Source of the DNA: a virus
Virus record (IMG/VR): IMGVR_UViG_3300010885_015141
Location: 1 to 27,061 of that record
Direction: 5' to 3' (one strand)
Length of the DNA: 27,061 nt
This document shows, piece after piece, positions 6,566 through 14,024 of this stretch. Numbering within the stretch: the stretch's first letter is position 1; each line of letters opens with the position of its first letter. Made by a program: the position numbers and the translations under genes. The notes below the pieces were generated by a model. That model was not told where the DNA came from. It searched no databases and worked only from the letters and a program-made list of their open reading frames with translations.

Positions 6566-7480
6566 ATGACGCTGAGAGATGTGCTGAACCGATACGCGAT
6601 TCTTCAAAACCTGACTGACAGAACGGTGGTGCTCTACGGGCACACGCTTGACCGCTTTGCCGAGTTCCTCAAGCACGAGCCGACGATTGACGACATCGAC
6701 GACTTGGTCGTCGCCGGATTCCTCCGCTGGCGTGCAGCCACTCCACGGAAGCGTGGCAAGCCCTCTGCCGCCTCGGTAGCCAAGGACAAGTCCCAACTGA
6801 CAGCTTTGGCTAACTGGGCCGGTAAGAAGCGTCTGAAGCGTTCAGACGGCACAGACGTTGAGTTCCTATCCCTGCCACGGATGCGGAAGATTCGCCACGC
6901 TCCGCAGGCGTACACAGTCGATGAGGTCTCGCGGCTCATCCGGCTGGCGAAGCAGCGGATAGGGCACATTGACGGCAAGCCAGCCGCTTGGTGGTGGAGC
7001 ACGATTATTTACGCTGCTTGGTGCAGCGGCGAACGTATTTCTCCACTGCTTGAGATTCGTTGGCAGGATGTTGACCTAGACGGGCAGACGCTCCTGTTTA
7101 GAGCCGAGACGCGAAAGGGACGCTGCACCGACATCCAGCGAGCCATCACGCCAGACTTGGCTGACATGATGCGGATGCAGGCAGGCCCGCCCGAGGCTCT
7201 GGTGTGGCGTTGGGATCGAGCGTACCACTCGCTTTGGCCCAGCCTGAGGCTGCTGTGCCGGCGGGCTGGTGTGCGTGGCACGGGCTTTCACAGGCTGCGG
7301 AAGTCGTCGGCCAGCTACGTGGCACTTGGCGGCGGTGACGCTACAGAGCACCTCGGGCACGCATCGCCGGAAATGACGCGGCAGCACTACCTAGACCCGA
7401 GAATCACGCAGGCGAAAAGGGCGCTGGACTACCTGCCGAAGCTGGATTTGGACGCAAGGAACGAAGACCCAAATCCTTGA
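6566..7480 (+). CDS. int: Tyrosine-family phage integrase
   Basis: This 304-residue site-specific recombinase would integrate and excise the phage genome. The ATG at 6566 is chosen because AGAAGGA lies about 8 bases upstream; the frame is open to a TTG at 6509 inside the promoter. The N-terminal half (1-110) has the SAM-like core-binding pattern (TVVLYGHTLDRFAEFL). The catalytic domain carries Arg157 in CSGERISPLLEIRW, Lys184 in ETRKGR, His242 and Arg245 in HRLRKS, His265 in HLGHASPEMT and the nucleophile Tyr275 in QHYLD. All catalytic positions are present, so it should be active. It is the only large plus-strand gene and diverges from the excisionase-like gene. Confidence 0.93.
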   Translation: MTLRDVLNRYAILQNLTDRTVVLYGHTLDRFAEFLKHEPTIDDIDDLVVAGFLRWRAATPRKRGKPSAASVAKDKSQLTALANWAGKKRLKRSDGTDVEFLSLPRMRKIRHAPQAYTVDEVSRLIRLAKQRIGHIDGKPAAWWWSTIIYAAWCSGERISPLLEIRWQDVDLDGQTLLFRAETRKGRCTDIQRAITPDLADMMRMQAGPPEALVWRWDRAYHSLWPSLRLLCRRAGVRGTGFHRLRKSSASYVALGGGDATEHLGHASPEMTRQHYLDPRITQAKRALDYLPKLDLDARNEDPNP

Positions 7481-7591
7481 CCAACTCTGTCAATGTGACG
7501 AAACGTCTGCCCCTAAAGCATTTGAGCCGACATTCCCTAACATTTGACGCTTGCGCCACAATCGGGCGTTCCACATTCGCGAAACACGAAA

Positions 7592-7801
7592 ATGCACGCC
7601 ATCCTCCGCTTCCGATTGCCAGACGAACAGGCCGAGTTCGACGCTGCCATGCAGGGGCGCGACGCCAAGTCGGCGATCTGGGCGGTCGATCAGCACTGCC
7701 GCAGCATCCTCAAGCACGGCGAACCAAGCGAGGAGACGCGACGGCACCTCGAGGGGATTCGCGAGATGCTCAGAGAAAGGCCGGGGCTGCTAGATGACTG
7801 A
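7592..7801 (+). CDS. Small phage protein of the LPxEQxEFD type
   Basis: A 69-residue protein starts at the ATG at 7592 (MHAILRFRLPDEQAEFDAAM). The N-terminal beta strand followed by LPDEQAEFDAAMQG and WAVDQHCRSILKHG resembles a widespread family of short phage proteins of unknown role, from memory. The 111 bases between the integrase stop and this start hold only a small dyad, TTGAC(N7)GTCAA at 7477-7493. Its stop overlaps the start of the next gene by 8 bases, so the two are coupled. Confidence 0.7.
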   Translation: MHAILRFRLPDEQAEFDAAMQGRDAKSAIWAVDQHCRSILKHGEPSEETRRHLEGIREMLRERPGLLDD

Positions 7802-8069
7802 CCGCGACACGTTCGCCGCTGCGGCGTTGACGGGGCTGCTGGCGGACCAATCGCTTGGCGACCTCGGAGACACCACTCTCGCTACACGGGCGTATGAGTT
7901 GGCTTCCGCCATGATCGAGGAGCGAGTGAAGTGGAACCGGGCACCCACGCTCACCGACGAAAATCGGACGGCGATTGAGATCGTCGCAGATTGGGCAGAC
8001 GACCACTTAGGCAAAGACGATCCCGGCGTTGTCGCGCTCCGCAAGCTGATGGAGCGACTGCACACCTAG
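7794..8069 (+). CDS. Small phage protein, DTFAAAALTGLLAD type
   Basis: A 91-residue acidic protein. Its N-terminus DRDTFAAAALTGLLADQ and the later TRAYELASAMIEERVKW resemble short proteins found in many temperate phages, function unknown. It overlaps the preceding gene by 8 bases and forms a two-gene plus-strand unit behind the integrase. It converges on the end of the late minus-strand unit at 8155. Confidence 0.72.
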   Translation: MTDRDTFAAAALTGLLADQSLGDLGDTTLATRAYELASAMIEERVKWNRAPTLTDENRTAIEIVADWADDHLGKDDPGVVALRKLMERLHT

Positions 8070-8108
8070 TCGCACGAACCGTCATGTTACGTGTAGCGAC
8101 ACTTGCCC

Positions 8109-8145
8109 CAAACGTGTTGCAAAAACCACAAAATGTGTACGTTTG
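8109..8145. repeat. Inverted repeat between convergent transcription units
   Basis: CAAACGT (8109-8115) and ACGTTTG (8139-8145) form a 7-bp inverted repeat around an A-rich 23-base centre, within the 85-base gap between the convergent genes ending at 8069 and 8155. A candidate for an attachment core region or a weak bidirectional termination signal; neither is proven. Confidence 0.4.
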
Positions 8146-8154
8146 CCGATACGA

Positions 8155-8544
8155 TCAGTCAAAGATGTGCAGCTTCGCCGCCTGCCGTCTCGCCATCGCT
8201 TCCACCCTGGCTGGCTTGCCCGGTTCAGAAGGCAGCTTTTCCGGTGGCGTCATGAATATTTCTATGTCCTCGGCCAGCTGCGACGCTCGATATTCCACCT
8301 CGCGGACAGTGTCGAGGACGAGCGTATGGTCTCCCGCCCTGGCTCTGTCTGACAACTCGCCCTGCCCTCCCTTGCTGGGATCGTAAAGCAACTCGATGCA
8401 CCAAGTGACCCGAGCACCGATCCTCGCCAGCTTCGTCAGGAACTTCCGCATGGGTGGCGTCAACCTCTCGGGCATGCGGCGTCGCTTGCCTTTTGCTGGC
8501 GGCAAATCATCGTCGGTCATGAATGAACGCTGTACCTCGCCCAT
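8155..8544 (-). CDS. Last gene of the late unit, unknown function
   Basis: A 129-residue charged protein (121 if the ATG at 8520, MTDDDLPPAKG, is the true start; neither start has a strong binding site). A basic N-terminus KGKRRRMPERLTPPMRKFLTKLARIG is followed by a helical, acidic region (ELSDRARAGDHTLVLDTVREVEYRASQLAEDIEIF) that may be a coiled coil. No family is recognised. It lies at the end of the long minus-strand late unit, converging with the plus-strand genes behind the integrase. Confidence 0.65.
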   Translation of the reverse strand: MGEVQRSFMTDDDLPPAKGKRRRMPERLTPPMRKFLTKLARIGARVTWCIELLYDPSKGGQGELSDRARAGDHTLVLDTVREVEYRASQLAEDIEIFMTPPEKLPSEPGKPARVEAMARRQAAKLHIFD

Positions 8545-8565
8545 GCGGTGAGTGTTGCACAGACG

Positions 8566-8943
8566 TCAAGTTCGTCGGGCTTCCTTGCATGCCTGACGCA
8601 TCCACGTACGGTTCGCCATTGACTCAAACCAGAGGCGAGCAAACACCTCGACAGCCTGGTGCCCGACGTCAGCGTAGAGCGTTCGCAGTTCCGGCGACGA
8701 TCCCCACATGGCTTCGACGTCCTCGCCAACCTTGGCGATGAGCACCTTGGCGTCCATCACGGCAAGCATCTGCGATTCTGGCTGAGTCCTCGCCAGCTTC
8801 GTCCAATGCTCTGCGTTCCAGCAGCGGCAGATGGCGTCTACGAACTCATCGAACGCCCTGCCAGCCTTGACGGCTTGAGGTCCGATCTCTGCTCGCAGCC
8901 GGCCACGCAAGTGCGCCAGCATCCCAGCCGGCGCGTCGCCCAC
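8566..8943 (-). CDS. Helical protein of unknown function
   Basis: The frame is open from 9084, but the region above 8946 is better explained by the Cys-rich protein. A GTG at 8943 with GGGAGG just upstream is preferred, giving about 125 residues (another GTG at 8949 overlaps the upstream TGA). The product is largely helical: LAHLRGRLRAEIG, AFDEFVDAICRCWNAEHWTKLA, VEDVEAMW-like and EVFARLWFESMANRTW segments. No family is recognised. The start is uncertain. Confidence 0.6.
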   Translation of the reverse strand: MGDAPAGMLAHLRGRLRAEIGPQAVKAGRAFDEFVDAICRCWNAEHWTKLARTQPESQMLAVMDAKVLIAKVGEDVEAMWGSSPELRTLYADVGHQAVEVFARLWFESMANRTWMRQACKEARRT

Positions 8944-8945
8944 CG

Positions 8946-9254
8946 TCACCTCCCGCCCGCAGGCAGAGCAGATGAAACAGGCGTGAGCGACGCGCCGGGC
9001 GGGGTTTTGCACTTGCAGGACGATGGGCACGGGCAAGCAGTCCGGTGCCCGTCGCCGTGGGTGATGTATCCCTTGCCGCCGCACTCGGTACAGCAGCTGG
9101 GCCTAGGAGGCTCTGGCAAGGGCTCTGGCGCCTTCTCAGTCGCCGTGGTGGCATACGCTGCCGAGACCGCCGCCGAGGCTCTAGGTGCCTCACGGTCGAT
9201 CTGGGCAGGGTCAGCGGACAGGGCCGCAAGCACCGAGAGGATGTACTGCCACAT
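8946..9254 (-). CDS. Membrane-anchored Cys-rich zinc-binding-like protein
   Basis: A 102-residue protein from the ATG at 9254 (MWQYILSVLAALSADP). It has a short hydrophobic N-terminus that may be a signal or anchor, then an Ala/Pro-rich linker (about 20-50). A compact Cys-rich module follows: SCCTECGGKGYITHGDGHRTACPCPSSCKCK, quoted here only by its parts CCTECGGKG, HGDGH and CPCPSSCKC. The spacing suggests one or two zinc or disulfide clusters. I recall similar CGGxGxxxHGDGH proteins from planctomycete phages. It lies with other membrane proteins of the lysis-like cluster. An in-frame GTG at 9263 is the alternative start. Confidence 0.72.
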   Translation of the reverse strand: MWQYILSVLAALSADPAQIDREAPRASAAVSAAYATTATEKAPEPLPEPPRPSCCTECGGKGYITHGDGHRTACPCPSSCKCKTPPGASLTPVSSALPAGGR

Positions 9255-9256
9255 GA

Positions 9257-9517
9257 TTACCACCCTTGCCCGTGGTTGAGGACTCGGTTCCCATCGGCGT
9301 CTACGCGAGCGTGGACGACGTACGCCTGCTCGGATGGCGGCTGCTCGGCGAACATCATTGCCCAGAGTCCGAGGCGGGCGAGCCGCTGGATAAGCCGCAG
9401 GACGGGACGCTGCGGTTCTGGCTTAACCGGGCTGTAGTCGCTGGTGGCGGCCCACCAAGTCAGAGCCACGGCGACCAGGCCGACGACCAGAGCGGATTGG
9501 ATTTCTCGTCGTGTCAT
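9257..9517 (-). CDS. Single-pass membrane protein of the lysis-like cluster
   Basis: An 86-residue protein. One hydrophobic segment (ALVVGLVAVALTWWAA, about 9-24) follows a short basic N-terminus. A proline-rich stretch (SPVKPEPQRPVLR) and a second weakly hydrophobic helix (LARLGLWAMMFAE) follow. The ATG overlaps the stop of the upstream gene (ATGA, 9514-9517) and GGAG lies 9 bases away. Its size, topology and place next to the peptidase and a small multi-pass protein would suit a holin or spanin-like role, but no family match is claimed. Confidence 0.72.
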   Translation of the reverse strand: MTRREIQSALVVGLVAVALTWWAATSDYSPVKPEPQRPVLRLIQRLARLGLWAMMFAEQPPSEQAYVVHARVDADGNRVLNHGQGW

Positions 9518-9741
9518 CGGTCAACGCTCCAGATCGAGTAGAAAAACATCACAACGCAGGCACCGATCACGCTGCCGATGAGCCCGGCGGGAGCGTCCCC
9601 GAACGGCAGACCACCAGCGAGAGAGCCGATGATGCCGAGTCCGATGGTGGGCACCCAGCCTTGAGGGCAGCGACCGGGCATCAACCACTTGGCGATGCCG
9701 CCGACGACGGCACCGAATGCAATCCACAGAAGCAGTCCCAT
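9514..9741 (-). CDS. GlsB/YeaQ/YmgE-family small membrane protein, holin candidate
   Basis: A 75-residue protein with three hydrophobic segments (about 1-18, 30-47 and 52-70). The pattern GAVVGGIAKWLMPG, GWVPTIGLGIIGSLAGGLPFG and GLIGSVIGACVVMFF is that of the transglycosylase-associated (GlsB/YeaQ/YmgE) family, normally a bacterial envelope stress protein. TAGGAG lies 6 bases before the ATG. In a phage, directly downstream of a membrane-anchored peptidase gene, a small three-segment protein could serve as a holin. That role is inference; a captured host gene is the alternative. Confidence 0.8.
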   Translation of the reverse strand: MGLLLWIAFGAVVGGIAKWLMPGRCPQGWVPTIGLGIIGSLAGGLPFGDAPAGLIGSVIGACVVMFFYSIWSVDR

Positions 9742-9750
9742 GCGTGTCTC

Positions 9751-10827
9751 CTAGTTTGGTGAAGGCGAGAGCCAATTTCCGTGGTGAATGTCTCGGTATT
9801 TGAAGCCCGCCGTGTCGCCTATGGCCCATGCGTCTTCAAGCATCCCTTCAATGACGCTGCGGCGTGCCCAGAACGATCCGTCAGGCTGGTCGCTCGGGAA
9901 CTTGCTTTCTTTCGGTCCGCACCAATTCGGTCCCCAGCTATTGAGCACGAGGCACAAGTCATCCGGTGCCCCGTTCTTTTTGTGGCGGATTCCTATGGCA
10001 CACATCTGATGTTGCCATGTCCCAGAAGCCTCGCAGATGCCCTCCTTACTGCGTGTCGAAGTGAAGCCCTGCGAGCTCGCCAGCGTCACGGGATATCCTG
10101 ACTCCAACGCTGCCGCAAGTTCAGCCCAAGAGCGAACGGCGACCACATGCCGCAGCGGATGCTTCTTTGCCTCGGCATCCAATCGGCCCGCGTCACCCTG
10201 ACCACCGCAGCCGTAGGCTCCCCACTGGCGGGCACGCTCGCCCGAATACTCAGTGAGATCCGCAGACGGATACTTCTGGCGATAGACGACTCCAAACTCA
10301 CGCAGGAACTTGGCAGCACCGAAGCCGGTCGCACCGTCTGAAAATCCGCCGTAGGGCTGGGCACCGTCGCCAGGCTTATTGCGGGCTTCTACCCTGGCTC
10401 CACCGTACAACGCTTCTGTTGCTGGCATCAGTGGCGGCTCAGGCAGTTTGCCAAGCGACCACGACACAGCCTCCGAGACGGCGACAGCGTGCATCGCGCC
10501 CCAGCTGACGCAATCACCGATGAGTTGCCTGCCGACGACGAACGGCTTGCCGTAGCGTGCTCGATGTGCGGCATCCAGTTGGCGATACAAAAAGACGTCA
10601 ATGCCTTTGGCCTGCTCCATTGCCTCGGCACCAGCCTGAAAGAAATACTTCTCGTCACCGAGGGTAGCAAGAAACTGTCGCGTCCCGACAGGATCGGGCA
10701 CGTATCCGAACTGCCCATCAATCCGTGCGGCGACTCTCTTGGTGGCACGCTCAACGAGCACGCCGAGGATCGCCATCACAATGACGAACGTGACAGCACC
10801 GACAGACCAACGGTTAGCGCGTGACAT
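9751..10827 (-). CDS. Membrane-anchored papain-like (C1) cysteine peptidase
   Basis: A 358-residue protein from the ATG at 10827 (GAGG about 10 bases upstream). Residues about 7-25 form one membrane segment (VGAVTFVIVMAILGVLV), placing the rest probably outside the cytoplasm. The papain-like triad is visible: Gln and Cys in RQLIGDCVSW (Cys106), His273 in GTWQHQMCAIG and Asn296 in LVLNSWGPNW. The product should cleave peptide bonds. It lies among small membrane proteins where a lysis enzyme is expected, and no muramidase or amidase gene is seen in the window. It may be a lysis or entry enzyme acting on envelope proteins, or a structural-protein protease. Confidence 0.85.
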   Translation of the reverse strand: MSRANRWSVGAVTFVIVMAILGVLVERATKRVAARIDGQFGYVPDPVGTRQFLATLGDEKYFFQAGAEAMEQAKGIDVFLYRQLDAAHRARYGKPFVVGRQLIGDCVSWGAMHAVAVSEAVSWSLGKLPEPPLMPATEALYGGARVEARNKPGDGAQPYGGFSDGATGFGAAKFLREFGVVYRQKYPSADLTEYSGERARQWGAYGCGGQGDAGRLDAEAKKHPLRHVVAVRSWAELAAALESGYPVTLASSQGFTSTRSKEGICEASGTWQHQMCAIGIRHKKNGAPDDLCLVLNSWGPNWCGPKESKFPSDQPDGSFWARRSVIEGMLEDAWAIGDTAGFKYRDIHHGNWLSPSPN

Positions 10828-11371
10828 CGGCAGCAGCCCTCGACAGGTCACGTAGTGCAGCCACCCAAGCCGCCCGGCTCTCGGGCGTCACTGGACCGCC
10901 AGACGAACCAACAGAATCGTCTAGAAACTTGTGTACGGCGTCTCGCACTTGCGGCTGGCGAGCACCTATGCTCTCGCCCTTGCAACGCATCTCTCGGGCG
11001 GCAATCCGCAGGTCGTCGAACGCAACGCCGGTCTTGAGTCGCTGGTCGTGCTTGCCGTCGTACTCGATGCACTCAGCGAGCTCGCCGCACAGAGCCGACA
11101 TCGTCGCAGCATCCTCGGCAGCGGTCGGGCCGATGAACTTGCCTCTCAGGCTGAACGCATCAGGCGGCACTGGAACGGGCTGCGGCGTCGGGCTACTCGA
11201 GCGGCCGGGCATGAACGCAATCGCAGCAGCCACGACCAGGGCGAGTGCGGCGACGTGCTTGCCGTCAATCGTCGGCATCTTTGCCGTAGCGATGAACGCC
11301 TTCGCCTTCTCGGTGATCTGTTGACCGGCAAGGACATAGACGGCGAAAGCCACAAGTAACGCTGTGATCAC
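10814..11371 (-). CDS. Membrane protein with two hydrophobic segments
   Basis: A 185-residue protein. The GTG at 11371 is chosen because it overlaps the upstream TGA (GTGA) and GAGG lies 8 bases away; the frame is open to 11464. The N-terminus VITALLVAFAVYVLAG is hydrophobic. A second segment, HVAALALVVAAAIAFMPG, lies near residues 38-56. A proline-rich linker and a helical soluble domain follow (FIGPTAAEDAATMSALCGELAECIEYD, AWVAALRDLSRAAADVTR). No family is recognised. It precedes the peptidase with a 14-base overlap, so the pair is co-translated and may form a membrane complex. Confidence 0.72.
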   Translation of the reverse strand: MITALLVAFAVYVLAGQQITEKAKAFIATAKMPTIDGKHVAALALVVAAAIAFMPGRSSSPTPQPVPVPPDAFSLRGKFIGPTAAEDAATMSALCGELAECIEYDGKHDQRLKTGVAFDDLRIAAREMRCKGESIGARQPQVRDAVHKFLDDSVGSSGGPVTPESRAAWVAALRDLSRAAADVTR

Positions 11372-11730
11372 GTTGACGACCTCACCATAGGGATCATGGA
11401 TTCCACGGCACCGCTCGCTAGAGCGAGCACAAACGCACGAAGTGCTGGGCGAAGAATTGCCCACGCTGGATATGCCATCAGCGGCACGCAGCTGCCCGCC
11501 GTCGTGTCGAAGAGTGCAGCGACGGCAGCAATGGCAATAGCCTTCTTCTCTGGACCGGAAAGCGTCTTGACTCGGTCAAGCGTCTCCACGGCGAGACGCA
11601 GCAGAGAGACCATCAACCGTCCGAACTCTTGCCACGTCAGACCGTCAGCCGCCGTGCGCCGGGCGTCCGACAGGAACGACATGACTTGTGCGTCGAGCCC
11701 GGCGACGGCGGATGGATGGTCTGCTGCCAT
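11368..11730 (-). CDS. Small membrane-associated phage protein
   Basis: A 120-residue protein. The first half is helical (LTWQEFGRLMVSLLRLAVETLDRVKTLSGPEKKA). The second half is hydrophobic (AIAIAAVAALFDTTAG, AWAILRPALRAFVLALASGAVESMIPMV) with probable membrane helices. From memory, similar proteins occur near lysis genes of planctomycete prophages, without an assigned role. It overlaps the next gene by 4 bases (GTGA). A holin-like role is possible given the context. Confidence 0.7.
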   Translation of the reverse strand: MAADHPSAVAGLDAQVMSFLSDARRTAADGLTWQEFGRLMVSLLRLAVETLDRVKTLSGPEKKAIAIAAVAALFDTTAGSCVPLMAYPAWAILRPALRAFVLALASGAVESMIPMVRSST

Positions 11731-11760
11731 CCCGTCAGACTAGGCGGGGCGGGCGGCAAA

Positions 11761-12339
11761 CTAGACCGGCTCTGCCGACTCGCACTCGGCGAGGCAGGCT
11801 GCGTAGCCAGCAAGATCGATTGGCCCGTCTGCCGTCTTGTTTGGCCCGAGGAATCGTGCCACCTTGTCGAACGTCATGAATATTGCCCAATCGCTTTCAG
11901 TCAGCGGACGCTTCAGCACGTCGGCGAAAGCGGCGTTGATCATCCCGATGGTGCGACGGAAGTGGTGCTTCGGCCCGCCGTACTTCGGTCGTCGGTCACG
12001 CACGACGTCAATGGCATCCATCAGCAATCTCTCGGCAGGACTGACGTCGTCGTGATCCTTGGCAAGGATGCTGTCACCCGTCCAGCGGATGTCGTCCGGT
12101 GCTGCGTCCATTTCCTTCTGTCCTTGCAGAATCCAATCAACCGGGATCTGCTCATCGGGCTCGGCTCGCTCGGCGTGGTACTTCTCGGCGCTGGCTTGTG
12201 CTGCCACACGCCACCGCTCGGGTGCGTCGTCCGCCGGCTGGCACTTGCCACCGTCGCAGCAGCCACCGGCTAGGCGGGTCTCTACGGCTGCTCGGAGTTG
12301 TGCGTTGGTGTCCTGCAAATCCGTAATAAATCCTTGCAT
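11761..12339 (-). CDS. DUF6378-like phage protein
   Basis: A 192-residue protein from the ATG at 12339, which has GGAAGGAA about 6 bases upstream (the frame is open to 12393). An N-terminal helical part with a CCDGGKC cluster is followed by a C-terminal domain (about 105-190). That domain shows RRPKYGGPKHHFRRTIGMINAAF, DWAIFMTFDKVARFLG and DGPIDLAGYAACLAE, the pattern of the phage domain DUF6378. The function of that family is not known. It is often found in temperate phages among accessory or DNA-metabolism genes. The 73-base gap above it contains a hairpin (12379-12395). Confidence 0.75.
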   Translation of the reverse strand: MQGFITDLQDTNAQLRAAVETRLAGGCCDGGKCQPADDAPERWRVAAQASAEKYHAERAEPDEQIPVDWILQGQKEMDAAPDDIRWTGDSILAKDHDDVSPAERLLMDAIDVVRDRRPKYGGPKHHFRRTIGMINAAFADVLKRPLTESDWAIFMTFDKVARFLGPNKTADGPIDLAGYAACLAECESAEPV

Positions 12340-12412
12340 CTTTTTCCTTCCAATTAGAAGTCGTGCCACGTCTGCGGCGAGTGATGTCGTCACTCAAGTC
12401 GTAGCCCATGCG

Positions 12413-13600
12413 TCAACTAGTCAGCACTCCTGCAACGTGCATTGAGGAAAGCCCGCCAGCAGGGTCGTACAGAAAGGTCTCCATTGCTTGCCGAGAGCCG
12501 ATGAATCCGTTGACGCTGTGCCAATCGTCTGGCGGGCAAAGTGCCGGCGCCGTCCTGACGATGACGCCGTCAAGCGTCTCAATTGGTCGCTGCCATTCAG
12601 CAGCCTGCGAGTGAAAGTGCCCTGTGTGCCACTCGCGGTATGGGCACTCGCTCCACTGGCGTGACGCTTCCAACGCCATGATCTGCGGCAGCTTCTTCTT
12701 TGCTCGATGTCCGTGAACAAAGCCCAACAGATTCCGCCCGTGCGTCAGGTACTGCCGCCCTGTGAAATCTGCCTTGACAGACACAGACTTAGACCCGCGA
12801 AAGCGCTCCTGCATGATTCGCTGGAACGTCCACGACAGCACCTCGTCGTGGTTGCCATTAACGATCACCACGTCAGTAGGCACCGTCTCGGCGGACTGCC
12901 GCACAAGAGACAAAAGCGTGTCGCATCCGACTGCAATCATCTTCTGAAGCCGCCCGTCACGCTCCAGCGGTGTACCACTTGTGGTACTTCCGTCCGGTCG
13001 GTCGTAATGGAAGAGGTCGCCAACGAAGGCAATCGTGCGTCTCGCTGGCTTGTGCGTGTCGCCGGTAGCCAGCAGCTGCGTGCCAGTGTCGCCCACCAGG
13101 CTGGCGGCGATGTCAAGGTCGTAGTCATCGCCGCCGGTCGTCTTGCCCCATGCGTATTTCCCGAAGTGCGGATCGGCAACAACTACAACTTGCCACGGTG
13201 CGTCACGTTTTGGTGCTTTGACAGACTTGGTCAAAGGCTTTCGGATGTCCTTGCGGGCGGCGTCAATCATCGCCTGCACCACCTCGCGTGTCGTCGGCCC
13301 ACCCTTTGGCTTGAGCCTGACGAACACACGGTGCAGTTCAATCGATGAACCGTCGCCGTCGCCGCATTCCCACTTCGTCGCCTCGCTCGCTGCAATCTCA
13401 AAGCGGCTCATGTCCGCCTCAATGTGCCGCAGCAAGTCCTCGACTGTCTTGATTCGCTTGGACGTTGAGCGTGCCTCAAGCACGTCGCCAGACCGCGACT
13501 GCGTCACCTGTTCAGCGTCAGGGTTGGCGGCAGCAGCCTTTGACACCTGATCCTTGGCAACATCTCGAGCGACATCGTCTCTCAAGCTTTTTCGAGCCAT
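12413..13600 (-). CDS. Calcineurin-like metallophosphoesterase
   Basis: A 395-residue protein with the metal-binding motifs of the calcineurin-like phosphoesterase fold in order: VVVADPHFG (about 140-147), AFVGDLFHYD (GD at 194-195), VNGNHDEVL (GNHD at 249-252), FVHGHRAK (297-298) and WHTGHFHSQ (327-330). All expected metal ligands are present, so it should be an active phosphatase, phosphodiesterase or nuclease. A 130-residue charged, helical N-terminal region precedes the catalytic domain. The ATG at 13600 has GGGAG 7 bases upstream and overlaps the preceding gene. The substrate is unknown; phage members of this fold are found near terminase or DNA-processing genes. Confidence 0.88.
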   Translation of the reverse strand: MARKSLRDDVARDVAKDQVSKAAAANPDAEQVTQSRSGDVLEARSTSKRIKTVEDLLRHIEADMSRFEIAASEATKWECGDGDGSSIELHRVFVRLKPKGGPTTREVVQAMIDAARKDIRKPLTKSVKAPKRDAPWQVVVVADPHFGKYAWGKTTGGDDYDLDIAASLVGDTGTQLLATGDTHKPARRTIAFVGDLFHYDRPDGSTTSGTPLERDGRLQKMIAVGCDTLLSLVRQSAETVPTDVVIVNGNHDEVLSWTFQRIMQERFRGSKSVSVKADFTGRQYLTHGRNLLGFVHGHRAKKKLPQIMALEASRQWSECPYREWHTGHFHSQAAEWQRPIETLDGVIVRTAPALCPPDDWHSVNGFIGSRQAMETFLYDPAGGLSSMHVAGVLTS

Positions 13601-13806
13601 GCAATTACTCCCTGCATGCCAACGTCAGAGATGCCACGGACACGCATATTCTCGGCTAGTGCTCTTGCCACGGTCTTCTTGCGGCTGCCGAGTTCGCCAG
13701 CCGTCCACTCTGCTTTGATGGCGTCCAGTTCTGCACGGTGCTCGTGTGCCAGCCGCTCGTACCAAGTCGCAGGCCCGTGCCGGGCGTCACTTACTGCCTT
13801 TCGCAC
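13582..13806 (-). CDS. Small helical DNA-binding-like protein
   Basis: The C-terminal 75 residues are well supported: WYERLAHEHRAELDAIKAEW, AGELGSRKKTVARALAENM and GVQ-like GMQGVIAWLEKA form a three-helix, HTH-like pattern. The GTG at 13806 is chosen because the frame above it lies inside the neighbouring 64-residue gene; the frame stays open to an ATG at 13914 that has no binding site. It could be a small terminase-like or recruiting subunit, since it adjoins a phosphoesterase, but there is no large terminase nearby to support that. Confidence 0.55.
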   Translation of the reverse strand: MRKAVSDARHGPATWYERLAHEHRAELDAIKAEWTAGELGSRKKTVARALAENMRVRGISDVGMQGVIAWLEKA

Positions 13807-13981
13807 GTCCTCGAGCAGGCCGCCGCTTCGACTTTTCGTCTTCACGCTTGGGCTCCTTCCCTTCAAGGTGTATCCACCCGTCGTCGTCGGGGATGCCGCC
13901 GCCGGCGTGCTCATCGTCGTCGTCGAGGTCGGGCGGCAGGATCACCGCTGCTGGCTTTGCTGATGGCTTGGTGCGTCCCAT
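13787..13981 (-). CDS. Small highly charged protein
   Basis: A 64-residue protein with an acidic middle (DLDDDDEHAGGGIPDDDGW) and a strongly basic C-terminus (KEPKREDEKSKRRPARGR), probably disordered. The ATG at 13981 follows a GCCAC-CCTA-GTGGC hairpin and lacks a clear binding site. A perfect TTGACA lies about 20 bases upstream, but no good -10 accompanies it. The composition argues for coding over the overlapping frame. No family is recognised. Confidence 0.5.
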   Translation of the reverse strand: MGRTKPSAKPAAVILPPDLDDDDEHAGGGIPDDDGWIHLEGKEPKREDEKSKRRPARGRAKGSK

Positions 13982-14024
13982 GCCACTAGGGTGGCAGGCG
14001 TGTCAAGCGGATGGCGAGGCGAGA

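Noticed and set aside
8946-9084. Extension of the 8566 gene up to 9084, including a CxxCxxC-like CFICSAC stretch
   Set aside because: That part overlaps the Cys-rich module of the 8946-9254 protein in another frame, lacks a binding site, and the GTG at 8943 has GGGAGG.
13975-14010. Promoter from the perfect TTGACA upstream of the 64-codon gene
   Set aside because: No acceptable -10 hexamer lies 15-19 bp downstream; the sequence there is the start of the coding region.
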